Shown here: piece after piece, positions 22,798-33,540 of the stretch | Position numbering within the stretch: position 1 is the first letter of the stretch | How the letters are laid out: each line of letters starts with the position of its first letter | Program-made: the position numbers and the translations under genes | The notes under the pieces: generated by a model | Seen by the model: the letters and a program-made list of their open reading frames with translations, nothing else | Database searches by the model: none | What the model was told of the DNA's origin: nothing | DNA from: Nothopassalora personata | Taxonomy: Eukaryota; Ascomycota; Dothideomycetes; Mycosphaerellales; Mycosphaerellaceae | DNA length: 64,000 nt | Assembly (NCBI GenBank): GCA_033816765.1 | Contig: CM066291.1 | Span: forward strand, 4,402,001-4,466,000 | Direction: 5' to 3'

Positions 22798-22962
22798 ATG
22801 ACTCACCACCCCTCCTCTTGCCAGCATGAATGGCTCAGAATCGACTTAAACCGAGAAGGACACTACTGCTCATGCGATGGTTGCACGGTTGGGTTGAGGT
22901 ATCTTTGCAAGTGCATTTGGTGTGGTGGGGAAGTCTGTGGGAGGTGTAGGAAGGGAATGTAA
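22798..22962 (+). CDS. Small Cys-rich, possibly zinc-binding protein (54 aa)
   Basis: A short frame from ATG 22798 (MTHHPSSCQHEWLRI). It has eight cysteines, arranged as C(10 or more)CSCDGC, CKCIWCGG, CGRC. The CxxC pairs and two His residues suggest one or two zinc sites. I do not recognise a named family. No signal peptide is present, which argues against a secreted effector. Protein-like composition supports a real gene, but its small size and lack of detectable intron keep confidence low. Confidence 0.4.
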   Translation: MTHHPSSCQHEWLRIDLNREGHYCSCDGCTVGLRYLCKCIWCGGEVCGRCRKGM

Positions 22963-23235
22963 GGGATGCGAGGGGAAAGAGGGAAAGAGGGATGGGCCCT
23001 GCGTGGGAAGGGGATATGGGGTCGTTTTGATGAAATGCAGGCACTAGTGGCGAACTGAACTGAACTGTCTCCACAATCAGACAATCTCGTAATCTATCAG
23101 GCTTGGGTGAGAGTGTATGGTAGAGGTACCGCGACTGGGTATTGTGTCAGGGGTCGAATGTGTGTATTTATCTTGTCGACCAGAAAGGAGCCATGATGCT
23201 TTCAATGGTAGTGCTACTAGCATACGCGTAGTCAA

Positions 23236-23294
23236 TCAGGATCACATTGACTCTGAGCCCTGCCTTCGATGGCTCAGAGTCAATGTGATCCTGA
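23236..23294. repeat. Perfect 24-bp inverted repeat with 11-nt loop
   Basis: The arms are 23236-23259 and 23271-23294 and are exact reverse complements; the loop CTGCCTTCGAT lies between them. The arm starts TCAGGATCACATTGACTC. Transcribed from either strand it would form a strong hairpin. It lies between two small Cys-rich ORFs. Confidence 0.9.
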
Positions 23295-23534
23295 GGAGGA
23301 CTCCACAGGACTTGACTTGGCTTAGCTAGAGAAATGTGCTAGGCGCCCAGTATAATTCGCAGCCGTTACTTCAACTTCCACCGACCCCAATACCTCATCA
23401 CCGCTGGACAAACCCACGAACATCCGACGGTAGGTTTCTTCAGCAACACTGCACTTAGCCTCCCAGCAAGTCTCGTCAAGCAACTCCTGCTGAACAACGT
23501 CCTTCCCTTTCCAGCCCCAGCGGTGATCCTCAGC

Positions 23535-23744
23535 ATGGGCTACAAATGCAAAGAAGAGCCACCCGATTCCAGCTCACCTGACCCCAATGATGCTCCAAAT
23601 GCAGCAGAAGCATCCTCAAGACGGGGTTGCGATTACTGCATGTCCTTCATCTGTCCACATAAATTGCACAAGCTCGACTGCGAGGAAGTGGTGTTGGGAT
23701 GCGGGAACTGGAAGTATCGTGTCAAAAAAGGATCCTGTCGGTGA
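23535..23744 (+). CDS. Small Cys-containing hypothetical protein (69 aa)
   Basis: A frame from ATG 23535 (MGYKCKEEPPDSSSPDPND). A Ser/Pro/Asp-rich leader is followed by CDYCMSFICPHKLHKLDCEE and VVLGCGNWKYRV. CxxC plus further Cys/His residues could bind zinc. It resembles the neighbouring 22798 ORF only in being small and Cys-rich. Unidentified, and may be chance. Confidence 0.3.
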   Translation: MGYKCKEEPPDSSSPDPNDAPNAAEASSRRGCDYCMSFICPHKLHKLDCEEVVLGCGNWKYRVKKGSCR

Positions 23745-23933
23745 AGTGGCTGAGGAATTGAGCCAACTGGAGCTGCCGAAGCGGAATGGATTCGGTGTCG
23801 AATAAGATGTGGAGAGGATGTATCAGGAGGGATAAGGTTGTAGGATGGAGGCGACTGTGTTCGTGGGTATCATAATCCTGAAAGATTTTCAGTCATGTAT
23901 GTCGTCGTGGTGTCAACATCTCCGATCCCGCAT

Positions 23934-26900
23934 CTATAGGCTCCCAATTGACCTCAGGTACGCCACAATCTTCTTCACAAGCTCCTGATCCAAAGCGCCC
24001 ACATCTCTCAGCGCTGGAGAGTACTCTCGTGCTATTGTTGTATCGTACTCGAGGCTTGCTTTCTTTTCGTCATTGTCGTACTTCCCGGCAAAGAAATCAA
24101 CAAGCTTTATCGGAGGGTTCAGAGCAGGATCAGGATTCGATGCTCTCAGCCTTCTGATCCACTCCCTCTGATCCACCTCCTCAAAGTCCACACCTGCCGT
24201 TCTCAAAAGTGGCAATAGTCTCTCAGTCCAATGGAAGCGTCCATGATTCACAAGGTTGAAGAATATTTTGTCCGTGTCGGATGTTCCGATGTCGACAAAG
24301 GTTTGAGCGACAACATCGACAGGTAACCACGAAGGTCGTTCGTCCAGCTTCGGCAGCGCACCAATTGTCTTTGCAGTCTGAAGGATCATCGGGATTGCCT
24401 CAGTAGCGTTCCAGACACCATGTTGTGTATCGCCAATGACTTGGCCGACTCGCAGCACTCGAGCTTTGATGCCTCTTGACTTCGTCGCACGGACGCAGAG
24501 ATGCTCCGTAACGTGCTTGGATTGAGCATATCCCATGCCCTGTGCGTACGAGAAATGTTCCGGCAGAGCTTCCGGCACAACGCCACCAGGTGTCCCTACC
24601 GTTGCACTGACAGATGAGCAGAAGTTGAAAGTCGCTGGTTTAGGCCGTTTCGCTTTGAGGCAGAGATTTATGAGGTTCCTGGCGCCGCTGATACAGTCCA
24701 ATTCGAAGCTCTCGAGGTTCTTGTTGAAGTTGACAGACCAGGCGAGGTGAAGGAGGTGTGTGATGTTCTGGGAGATCTCATCGTAGACTCCCCCGTTCAG
24801 GCCAAGGAGACTGCTGGAGAATTCGGAGGGTATTGAGACGATCTTCTGAAAGGACTCGAGTGATAGGCTGTCGTATACGCGGCGAGCTCGGAGAGACTCT
24901 TCAACTCGTGCTAAAGCGTTGGAAGAGTCTGATGCTCGAACAAGACAGTAAATCTTGCGAACTTTGCTCTGAGATACCAGTCGTGCAATGACATGGGCAC
25001 CAAGCGATCCTGTCGCTCCAGTCACCACGATATAGTCACCGTCTGTCTCACGTTCCACTGACTGGTGGCGATCAAAGTTGCTGTACTTCTCCACCATCGC
25101 AGCCATGCGGTCTTCGACGCTCGCCTTCTGTTCCTGTGGTTCGCCTGTCTGCAGCCTCAGGATCTCGTTCGCCATCAGATTCAACGTGGGAAAGTCGAAG
25201 ACAAAATTGCGGCCAAGCTCGCCACCCTCGAGATCAACGGTCTTTAGGATAGCACTTCGGATCTGGATCGCTTGAAGAGAGTCGACACCCAAACTGAAGA
25301 GGTCTGTGTCGTCACTGAAGTCCACTTTGCCCTTCGCCACAAGCCTACTTGTGAACTCGCTGCGCAGGAAAGAGATCAGCTCATCTCGGCAGAGGCGCAG
25401 TGTGCCCACCTGCTCATCAACGTAGCACTGATCAATTTGCTTGGCGTAGTCTCTGTAGAAGGCCGCCCGAATCACGGTACCCTTATCCGTTCGGCGGTAG
25501 TCTGCGTTGTGGGGCAACGTCTTGATCATATCTTTCGATAAATGCGAGTACGCCGGCAGAGCCTCGTTCATCTCCTCAACAGCAGGTACAACAGAGTCGA
25601 TTATTTGCTCGCTGGTCAAGTTCGATTCACATTTCGGAATGATGAAAGCTCCCAGCCGTGATTTGCCTGCACCAAAGACGACTGCCTCAGCAACGTTACG
25701 ATTGTGGCGGAGGACACCTTCGACCAGCAAAGGGTTCGCTTTCTCGCCATTCTCTAGCACAATAGTATCGTCCAACCGTGCGTAGTACTGCCATGCGTTT
25801 GGTATAGTCGGATGCGGCGTGAACAGGTCCTTGGTCGCGTAAGAGCCGTCGTCGCGGTTTGTGGCGACTTTGGAGCCCCAGCCCTCCTTGACACAACACT
25901 CGTACAGATTCGGACCACGAAGCTCCATGCTGAGATATGGTAAGAGCTTCTCCGGTACCCGCAGCCAATCCCACAGCTTGTCGCTCTTGAAGTCTCTGAA
26001 GGAGGTCATGAGTTGGCCGACCTCTGTTGCTCCGTAGTGTCCCACTAGGTTGACCCCCTTCTGAACAAGACTGTCGCCGACTGGCTTCGGACATGCAGAT
26101 CCGCCGAACATGACAATGTCGAGACGACTCAGTAACTGGGACCCTTCTTCGGTCTCGGCCAAAAGCTTGAGAGCATACGGCACGCCATAGAGGATTCTGA
26201 TCTCTGGGTGCTCCCGAAGTGTCGCGAGTAGATATGACGAAGCGAGTGGAAGGCGTGCGTTGTAGAGGTAGATCATTCGCCGGGAGTGGATGGCCCTGAA
26301 TGTACAGCATATACCATGATTGTGGTAAAGTGGTAGCGTCAGATGACCTACCAAGCTGAAGTGCTGCGAGTAGGTGTAGAGCGATGCGCTGTGCGTCTGG
26401 TAGATCGGCTTAGGCAGTCCGGTCGAGCCGCTAGAGTGGATGATGAAAGAGCCGTTCTTGGTCTCCCGAAGTGGATCCAATGTTGCCATTTTGAGAGCAG
26501 CATTTTGATCTGTCAATGCCGGATGCTCAACGATCGCTGCTGTTCGAAGTTGTGGCAGTGCCTCCACAACTTTCTGTGCCGCCGCCTGGAATGTTGACTG
26601 ATAGATCAGCGCCGTAGCCTTTGTGGTTGACAGCAGTGACTCGTATGCCTCATCTGTAATGCGCGTAGAGAGTAGAAGAGCTGTATGACCAAGCCTTGAT
26701 ATTGCCAGCAGTGAAATGAGGTAACTCAAGTCGGAGTCGCCAAGAAGACCCACGACTAGCACGGGATCGTCTGAGGTCGTCCTTTGGGGGACAACATATG
26801 AGTACAGAAATGCGCCCTGCTCGACAAGGTCATCCAGGTCCTTCGGCGAGTAATCAACGTAGTTCGTTCCTTCATCGGGGTAGGAGATGATTGGATCGTC

Positions 26901-27104
26901 ACATCCAGATTGGCGAGCGCGCAACTTGATCAGCTCATCGATCGTCCGTGGTTCCTGTGTCTCCAAGTCCAGCGCTGGCGACGCCCCGCGCTCTAAGATC
27001 TCGACGGAAGCGCTCTTGAAGGCATCCGAGTAGCCAACTACTGGCTGCAAGACTGCCGTGGCCATTGTGCTTGAAGTCGCAGAGTTCGTGCTTGAAACCA
27101 TCAT
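23934..27104 (-). CDS. NRPS-like adenylate-forming reductase, A-PCP-R (1,056 aa)
   Basis: A single-exon gene. I choose the ATG at 27104 (MMVSSTNSATSSTMATAVLQ) because the 77 residues upstream in the open frame do not look like family sequence. Domain order: adenylation (about 40-560) with HSSGSTGLPKP and LVGHYGATEVGQ; a carrier domain (about 580-660) with the phosphopantetheine serine in SLGVDSLQAIQ near residue 609; and a C-terminal thioester reductase (about 690-1056) with TGATGSLGAHVIARL and YAQSKH. Enzymes of this type activate a carboxylic acid with ATP, tether it to the carrier and reduce it with NADPH to an aldehyde or alcohol. Without a condensation domain it works on one acid. All catalytic residues are in place. 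It is divergent from an MFS exporter. Substrate unknown. Confidence 0.93.
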   Translation of the reverse strand: MMVSSTNSATSSTMATAVLQPVVGYSDAFKSASVEILERGASPALDLETQEPRTIDELIKLRARQSGCDDPIISYPDEGTNYVDYSPKDLDDLVEQGAFLYSYVVPQRTTSDDPVLVVGLLGDSDLSYLISLLAISRLGHTALLLSTRITDEAYESLLSTTKATALIYQSTFQAAAQKVVEALPQLRTAAIVEHPALTDQNAALKMATLDPLRETKNGSFIIHSSGSTGLPKPIYQTHSASLYTYSQHFSLVGHLTLPLYHNHGICCTFRAIHSRRMIYLYNARLPLASSYLLATLREHPEIRILYGVPYALKLLAETEEGSQLLSRLDIVMFGGSACPKPVGDSLVQKGVNLVGHYGATEVGQLMTSFRDFKSDKLWDWLRVPEKLLPYLSMELRGPNLYECCVKEGWGSKVATNRDDGSYATKDLFTPHPTIPNAWQYYARLDDTIVLENGEKANPLLVEGVLRHNRNVAEAVVFGAGKSRLGAFIIPKCESNLTSEQIIDSVVPAVEEMNEALPAYSHLSKDMIKTLPHNADYRRTDKGTVIRAAFYRDYAKQIDQCYVDEQVGTLRLCRDELISFLRSEFTSRLVAKGKVDFSDDTDLFSLGVDSLQAIQIRSAILKTVDLEGGELGRNFVFDFPTLNLMANEILRLQTGEPQEQKASVEDRMAAMVEKYSNFDRHQSVERETDGDYIVVTGATGSLGAHVIARLVSQSKVRKIYCLVRASDSSNALARVEESLRARRVYDSLSLESFQKIVSIPSEFSSSLLGLNGGVYDEISQNITHLLHLAWSVNFNKNLESFELDCISGARNLINLCLKAKRPKPATFNFCSSVSATVGTPGGVVPEALPEHFSYAQGMGYAQSKHVTEHLCVRATKSRGIKARVLRVGQVIGDTQHGVWNATEAIPMILQTAKTIGALPKLDERPSWLPVDVVAQTFVDIGTSDTDKIFFNLVNHGRFHWTERLLPLLRTAGVDFEEVDQREWIRRLRASNPDPALNPPIKLVDFFAGKYDNDEKKASLEYDTTIAREYSPALRDVGALDQELVKKIVAYLRSIGSL

Positions 27105-27928
27105 CGATTTAATCAAGACGCTGTATATGTAAAGTCGCTGCAGGCATGCATTGATGCCCACGCTTGCATTTCCGCCTTGAGTGCCCAGAAATGCAATTCT
27201 TGGAGCCGACCTGGTCGTAATCTGATGAAATAGGTGAAGTGGGGAGGGAGGTGGCGATTCACTTGCTTTTCCGCCTCGAGCTGCGGACTTCCGCGGGTCG
27301 TGGAAACTGCTCTCATCGTACTCTTTCACGAGCATACGGTTATCACATCTCTATACGGTAAGTACGATGTCCCGGGGCTGGAGGCTTGCGTGAGCTTGCA
27401 TTGTGCTACAAGTCGTCCCGCACGGTCGTCTGCCTTGGACGCGTCAGCTTTTCCGCTGAGGCTCGACAAGCAAAGTGGTTGAGTCAGGCTGATTTTCAGC
27501 TCGTTCTAGAGATTGGAACTGGACTCTGTGACTCTGTCCTCGGTCTGATTGTGGCTAACAGTGTCTAAAACAATTGCCATCCTAGAGCTGAATAACGAGG
27601 CGCCTTCTCGTGCTGTGTTCACCGTGCCCTGCCGTGGCGAGAGAAGCACGATATCTGTGAGTGACCTTCAACATCGATTGCCCGATGCAGCGGTAAACGA
27701 TTCTTTTTATATTGTACAAAACTGTGAATTTCTGTCGAAAAGATAGAGATCAAGACGGATAAGCAGAAGGCGTGACTAGAGCACCGTAACGGCCCACTTT
27801 CACTCGGCAAGACGTCCGACTGGACAACGGCGCTGCCCGATGCTTTCCCCGATCCGAACGTCACCGTATCTCATCTGACCGTGTGTCTGTGAAACCTGCC
27901 ATCCAGCTCTCATTAAAGCTTCAAAGAC
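27105..27928. promoter_or_regulatory. Bidirectional intergenic region of the NRPS-like/MFS pair
   Basis: 824 bases lie between the two start codons and serve both genes. No specific regulator site is claimed. Confidence 0.5.
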
Positions 27929-29437
27929 ATGGATCGAGCCCAGACGCTGCCCGCAGGCCAGACAGAAGACCGCAACGTCGCCCGCTTCGAGCCCGGCGAC
28001 CAAGCAAACCCCAGGAACTGGCCCTCATGGCGAAAATGGACGATGGTAGCAAGCATAGGCCTGATCGATCTGACAGTCTCCTTCGGTGCGTCAGGCTACT
28101 CTCCCGCAGCGGGAAGCTTCAGAGATGAGTTCCACGCCGGCCACGAAGTCGGTCAACTTGGATTGAGCTTATACGTCCTGGGCCTGGCGTTGGGCCCCAT
28201 GTTCATAGCGCCGCTGTCGGAGTACTACGGCCGCACGGCGTTGTATCTACTGCCATATGGGATGTTCTTGATATTTCTGCTGGGGACTGCGTTGGCGACG
28301 AATCTTGCCCATTTTCTAGTTTTGAGGCTTTTATCTGGAACGTTTGCGAGTGTCACGATTGCCAACTTTGGTGGGACGATTGCGGATCTGTGGCCGAGAC
28401 ATGAGGTTGGGCCGGCGATGAATGTCTTCCTGTGGGCTGCAGTGTGTGGAAGTCCGCTGGGGTTCTTCTTGATGTCCATTGTGGCGCAGAATCATGGCTG
28501 GCGCTATGTGTTCTGGTCGTTGCTTGGTATTTGTGGTGTGTTGTGGCTGCAGATGTTGGTTGTGCTGATTCCGTTTGGCAATGAGACGAGGCATTCGGTC
28601 ATCTTGCGGAGGAGGGCGAAGAAGGAGAAGAAGCTGATTCCGGGCGAGGCGCAAGCAAGATCGTTGAAGAGTTTGTTCCGTGTGACGCTCTCCAGACCGT
28701 TTCGCTTCCTGACTTCAGAGACAATTGTCATCTTCGCTGCGCTGTACAATGGTTTTTTGTATGGACTTTCTTTCATGTTCAACAGCGCCTTTGGCTTAGT
28801 GTTTGGCAAGCAAGGTCACGGCTTTGATACGCTCGGCGTAGGCTTGTGCTTCTTGGGCCTGTGTATTGGAATCAGCTTCGGTCCAGTGGCCGGTATCTGG
28901 CAAGAGAGATACTACCAGCGTCGAGTGCGCGGCGACAAGCCGTCTTCTGCAGGCTCTTCCGAGACCGACTCTTTGCTGCACACAAGCGACGATCACAAAC
29001 CGAAGTACATTCCAGAAGCGCGCGTGCAACTCGGAAAGCTCGCTGCGATACTGCTACCTCTAAGTCTCTTCATGTTCGCATGGACTTCGCCACCGCAGTA
29101 TGGTATCCACTGGATCGTTCCAATCTTGGCCACAGTGCTCTTCGGCTTCAGCTTCTTCACTTTAATTTTCATGATGGCGATCTACACAGAAGAGAGCTAC
29201 ATGGTGTACTCGGCGTCAGCACTTGCTGGCATAGGACTGGCGCGCAACATAGCTGGCGCTATCTTTCCATTGTTCGGGAGTAGAATGTTCGAAGGGCTGG
29301 GCTATAACTGGGCGGGCACGATCATTGCTGGGATGGCATGCCTATTGGCGCCTATACCTTTTGTGTTGGAGCGTTACGGACCGAAACTACGAGAGCGCAG
29401 CCCCTTCGCGTGGAATCATGCGGAAGATGAGGATTGA
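27929..29437 (+). CDS. MFS multidrug transporter, DHA1 type (502 aa)
   Basis: A single-exon frame from ATG 27929 with about 12 hydrophobic segments. A hydrophilic N-terminus has the common NPRNWPSWRKW signature before the first segment. The loop 2-3 motif is SEYYGRTALY, with the antiporter-like LSGTFASVTIANFGGTIADL in segment 4-5, and a long charged central loop (about residues 330-370). It is likely an H+-driven exporter in the plasma membrane, related to Tpo1/Flu1-type pumps. Divergent placement beside the NRPS-like reductase suggests it could export that enzyme's product or give self-protection. Intact. Confidence 0.9.
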   Translation: MDRAQTLPAGQTEDRNVARFEPGDQANPRNWPSWRKWTMVASIGLIDLTVSFGASGYSPAAGSFRDEFHAGHEVGQLGLSLYVLGLALGPMFIAPLSEYYGRTALYLLPYGMFLIFLLGTALATNLAHFLVLRLLSGTFASVTIANFGGTIADLWPRHEVGPAMNVFLWAAVCGSPLGFFLMSIVAQNHGWRYVFWSLLGICGVLWLQMLVVLIPFGNETRHSVILRRRAKKEKKLIPGEAQARSLKSLFRVTLSRPFRFLTSETIVIFAALYNGFLYGLSFMFNSAFGLVFGKQGHGFDTLGVGLCFLGLCIGISFGPVAGIWQERYYQRRVRGDKPSSAGSSETDSLLHTSDDHKPKYIPEARVQLGKLAAILLPLSLFMFAWTSPPQYGIHWIVPILATVLFGFSFFTLIFMMAIYTEESYMVYSASALAGIGLARNIAGAIFPLFGSRMFEGLGYNWAGTIIAGMACLLAPIPFVLERYGPKLRERSPFAWNHAEDED

Positions 29438-30062
29438 GAGAAGGGAAGCGGTGCGATGTCATTGCATTCTGAGAGCTAGTGGCGCGAGCCCTTGAGGGTC
29501 GGTGGTGGTGGCGAGGTGATGCCGTTGTCGTGGTAGCTATCAGGAATGTTAGAAATGCTACCAATTGCTGCTTTGCTTCACATACTGCTTCTGCAGTTTG
29601 CCACGAACGAGAGGGTCAGTGCCCATTGGGACGACCAGGTCGTCCTCACGCACTCCGAAGCAGCAGAGGAGGCGGAGGTGGTGGCGGAGGTAATCGATCT
29701 TGAGCTTGATGTCAGCCATGCTGTGCTGCTGCTGTTGTTGCCGGTGAGCTGCGCTGATGCTGTGCTGCGCTGTGCTTTGATTGTCTTAATGTGTCTGGCA
29801 TGATCGATCTGATCGCGGACGCTTAACTCAACTCCCTCCAGCTTCGCCATCAACTGTTAATGGAATCCATTCGAACAAGAGGGCGGGAGTATCCTAGCGG
29901 CCAGTATAGCGTGAGCACAGGCCAGGGGTGTGGTATAAGAACCTTTCTCACGCTCGCAACGACTCTCTTTCCTTTTGGTCAAACTGTTTGTCGACCCCCT
30001 GTCCCATCTCTACATTTCAAAACAACTGACCCCTTCACAGTACCTTGTCAGCCTGAGGAAGC
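29438..30062. other. Intergenic, nothing recognised
   Basis: Conflicting short frames, with Gly/Glu-type triplet-rich sequence around 29660-29700. Confidence 0.4.
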
Positions 30063-30431
30063 TCATGAATCTCCAACGGTGCATAGACCGGCTGCATTGC
30101 ACAGCGTGGACCGGGACGTGTATGTTACGCCTTCGGGGTTGCACTGGCGCAATTTTTGCTTTCCACTGCTTTGCAGTGCCATCTTTTCATCATCATCGGT
30201 GCCCTTGGGCCTGACGCTGGAGAAGAGTCTCTTGATTGCTGCCGTCACTGTCGTTATGTGCCTACCGTCGCTGTCCTTTGTGCCTGTCGTGCTGTTCGTG
30301 ATGAAAGTTTGCTGCTGATGTGCGTGGTGATGGAGGGTCTCACCTGCGGCTGTAGTCTTACATTGTGCCTGTGTACCATTATCACTGTCATGATCGTGCT
30401 GTCCGTGTCCTTCTTGAGGTGGTGTTGACAT
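30063..30431 (-). CDS. Hypothetical His/Gln-rich small protein (122 aa)
   Basis: The last part of a 404-codon minus-strand open frame, taken from the ATG at 30431 (MSTPPQEGHGQHDHDSDNG). The product is polar and His-rich (ETLHHHAHQQQ), with a basic middle (AIKRLFSSVRPKG) and two Cys near the end. The upstream part of the open frame has poor, shuffled composition and I do not include it. No family is recognised. Confidence 0.3.
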   Translation of the reverse strand: MSTPPQEGHGQHDHDSDNGTQAQCKTTAAGETLHHHAHQQQTFITNSTTGTKDSDGRHITTVTAAIKRLFSSVRPKGTDDDEKMALQSSGKQKLRQCNPEGVTYTSRSTLCNAAGLCTVGDS

Positions 30432-33044
30432 CGTGTGACAGCCGCCGACTCTCGTTCCTTCCCTGTTGCCGACCTGTGTCTGCTCGTAGCGGTATAGCTT
30501 TCGACTCGGCCACAGGAACGCCGCACCCGTCCACGCTTGCGAATCTCCACGTCCTCGAATCAATGGACATGACATCGATAGGAGGCAGTAGGGCTCGTTA
30601 TTCATGGCGCCATTCCCATCGACGCCAGCTACACACGCCCACGGCGGCCGCACCACCTCCCTCATTCGCGATCCCAACCTCAAGACGACCGCGACAGGCA
30701 AGCGAACAAGATCCCCTAGACTCAAGCACACGAGCACCGCGGAGACACGATACGATACAATACAATACACGCTAGGCCGCCGGCCCAAGACCCAGTATCC
30801 CACCAACGCCGCAGAGCTGTCCCGGCAGGAAGGCGACGACAACAAGCCAGCTACAGTGAGGGGAAGCCTTGGGAAGCCGCGGTAAGGCTTAGTGATTCGG
30901 CCGTGACCACAAGAGAGCTCTGGCAGTGGTATGGCTCTATATACTGCTGGTGGACTGGAGCTGTGGCATACGAGAGCAAGATCATATCGCGACAGTGGCA
31001 GATCCGTCTGTACGAACACGCAGTGCGGCGGCCACGGAACCCATGCTTCAGCTTGCGCGCTTCGACTGAATAGTCGGCTGCGAAAGCCACTCGTGGAGGA
31101 ACAATCAAGAGCTAGGGCAGAGACGATGGCAGCAAGGCCAGCAAGAAGAGATAGGTGGTGACCTCGATGTTCCAAAAGGCGTCGGCAATAAGAGAGCATA
31201 CGTGGTTGGTGATGAGAGCGTGGAGGCCATCTTTTCGATTTATTGATACCAACATCCCGCCGCAGCAAGACCAGCACGCGTTTGCAACCTCACGCCGGAT
31301 CTTCTGAGCGAAGTCCCAGATATTTCCACAAAAGCCACCTCATATGCAGGTGAATTGTGATTGTGATATGCGTTTCGCTCGAGCCTGGACGCTCGTCTAC
31401 CAGGTACGAAACAATCGCCGGGAGCCTCTTCTGCTATTATTCGACCCTGATGACGATACTGTGCTCATGGCGATGACACAGAGGCGGACGGACACTTGCT
31501 CGAATGATCGGAACCGTCCGTGTTACTGTCAAGGATAGCATTTCTGTGTTGTGCACGTTGCATCACACACCATCGTCCATCGGTGTGAGTGACGACCGCG
31601 GTGTGCATGGCATAGTTGGATTTTTGGCGTTGGGGCGTTCCGTGGCGACCATGACACATCAGTGGTGACCGACACCGATGCGGTAGTCTGAGACGTCGAC
31701 GAGCTGCTTTGTCGCGCTCTGCCTCTTTCCCACAACGACACTCTGCCTGATGATGCACGGCTGGCCACGACAAGTTCCATGGCTTGGCCGCGATCCTTCT
31801 TCAACTTCTTGATCTGTTCAACCTTTACGGGCAGAGGTCATCAGCAGCCAGCGCCCATTGGTTGCAAGACGCGAGCCACCCATCGATGAGCCACTTGGCT
31901 TCGCAACCGGATGAAATACATTACGCATCTCTGACGATGGCAGAAAAGAGGCGTTGCGTCGTATTGCTGTGTCGCGTGTAGATGCTTGCCAGTCGTTGGG
32001 ACTTGGCCATTGGGGTACGGGTCGAAGGGCGTCGAGCCTATACATGGCTGGTTGGAACATAGCCGCTAGTCGAGAGCCAACAGCTTCCGGGCCGCCAGTG
32101 ATGTACTGACCTTGTAAGAAGCTGTATGCTGGGTCGAACAGTGCATGGAGGGCGTCCTCTTGAATATGACGAGTGTTGCCACAGCCAAAGTTGGAGTGAC
32201 GAGCACGAACTTGCCCATGTCGCCTGATACGAGCTGCACCAGCGATGTACTAACCCTGCTGGCCCAGACCCTCAGGCTCGAGGACGTACAACGCCCTGAA
32301 TGATTCCATTCTGCTGAACACAGCGTAAGTCGAGCTCGCGCTGCTGCTCCTCGGTAAGGTGTACGGGGGCAACGCGGTACTTGGTGGGGATATGGCTGTC
32401 CGCAGTAAAGCCACGACTTGTCCTGTCTTAGCCCGGCGGCACCGGCTTCAACGAAGAACCAACCCAACCATGACCTCGTTGAGTCGATGACTCCGGAACC
32501 TAAGCGTAGCTGTCGCCTCTCGGACGCAGAGCATCCCATACACCTGGATTTCTGCGCCAGCGAGCAGCAGTAGTGCAGTGTTGGCGAATTCCTGTAAGCA
32601 CTCCTTGGATGCAAGCCCAAAGTCTGCTCCCAGTACTCATTCTTCTTGATGCCATTCGTTTCCAGAAAGCATACCAATAGTTATGACAGTGACGGCAGGG
32701 GGGACGCACTGGCTGTCGAGGGACTTGAATTGGGCCATCTTTCATCGCCAAAGGTGCAACAATCCCACATGGCTTCTGTTGTTCGTTAGGTGGAACGCGG
32801 GATTTCTCTGCTTTGCTGCCGCTGATGGCAGTTGCGGTCGACAGGGTGTGTCCGCATGGGTGCAGACGAAATGCGGTCAATGCGTACGCACTGAGGCACA
32901 GTGTGGATGTCGACAAACGGACGACCGGTGGCAGTATTGGTCGACCATGACTGAGCGCGCTGCTTGACTTGTGTGCTGAGGAAGTTTTCTTCGATTGCGA
33001 GGCGCACCCCGGCGGGTTGTGGAGATGTTTTCGGATCTGATCGA
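30432..33044. other. Gene-poor stretch with possible decayed minus-strand coding
   Basis: No supported gene. A minus-strand run near 32400-32270 (IPTKYRVAPVHLTEEQQREL) reads like real protein but is bounded by frame changes. A short ATACA/ATACG microsatellite lies near 30750-30775. Confidence 0.4.
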
Positions 33045-33540
33045 GTTTGACCATATCTCTGAACTTACTGGTGCGCCCGGCACCGACCATTCCTGAGAAG
33101 TGGCAGGCTTTTTGGTCGCATGGCAGCTGCTGTCGAGATGTATCAGACTGGAGACAGACGGACTGCGTTGAAGACCTTGGCCACGGTGTCGATTCACCCG
33201 TATCGAGGGTCCATTTGGGACGACATATCTCGGAACTCGTTCACACCCGCCGCCAACCAGTTCTGAGAAGTAGAAGGCTTGTCGGATGTACGACAACCGC
33301 TGTCGGAATGTGTCAACTTGGCGACAGACGAACTGCGTTTGTAACCTGGGCCACAGCATCAGTCCACTGCAGATTGACCAGCACGGGAATAAGTCGCAAA
33401 CACTCTCTACCCGCACTGGTTTCGGCTGGACATTGAATGGCATCAGTATCGAGGGCCCATCTGGGTCCCAAGACATCTCGAATCTCATTCGCGCCCACCC
33501 ACGACCAGTCCTGAGAAGTGAAAGGCTTGCTTCTCATCAA
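33045..33540 (-). repeat. Three diverged direct repeats, possibly coding on the minus strand
   Basis: The block ACATCTCG..CCAGT(T/C)CTGAGAAGT(A/G) recurs at about 33050-33112, 33221-33280 and 33471-33530. The first two copies also share GACAGACG(A/G)ACTGCGTT about 60 bases later. On the minus strand two copies encode KPSTSQNWLAAGVNEFRDM and KPFTSQDWSWVGANEIRDV; the third has the same motif with a frame shift (SKFRDM). The spacing is about 170-250 bases. Confidence 0.65.

Noticed and set aside
30063..31277. 404-codon minus-strand open frame as one protein
   Set aside because: Only the last 122 codons look protein-like. The upstream part has shuffled Ser/Arg/Leu composition, overlaps frames on the other strand and has no motif.
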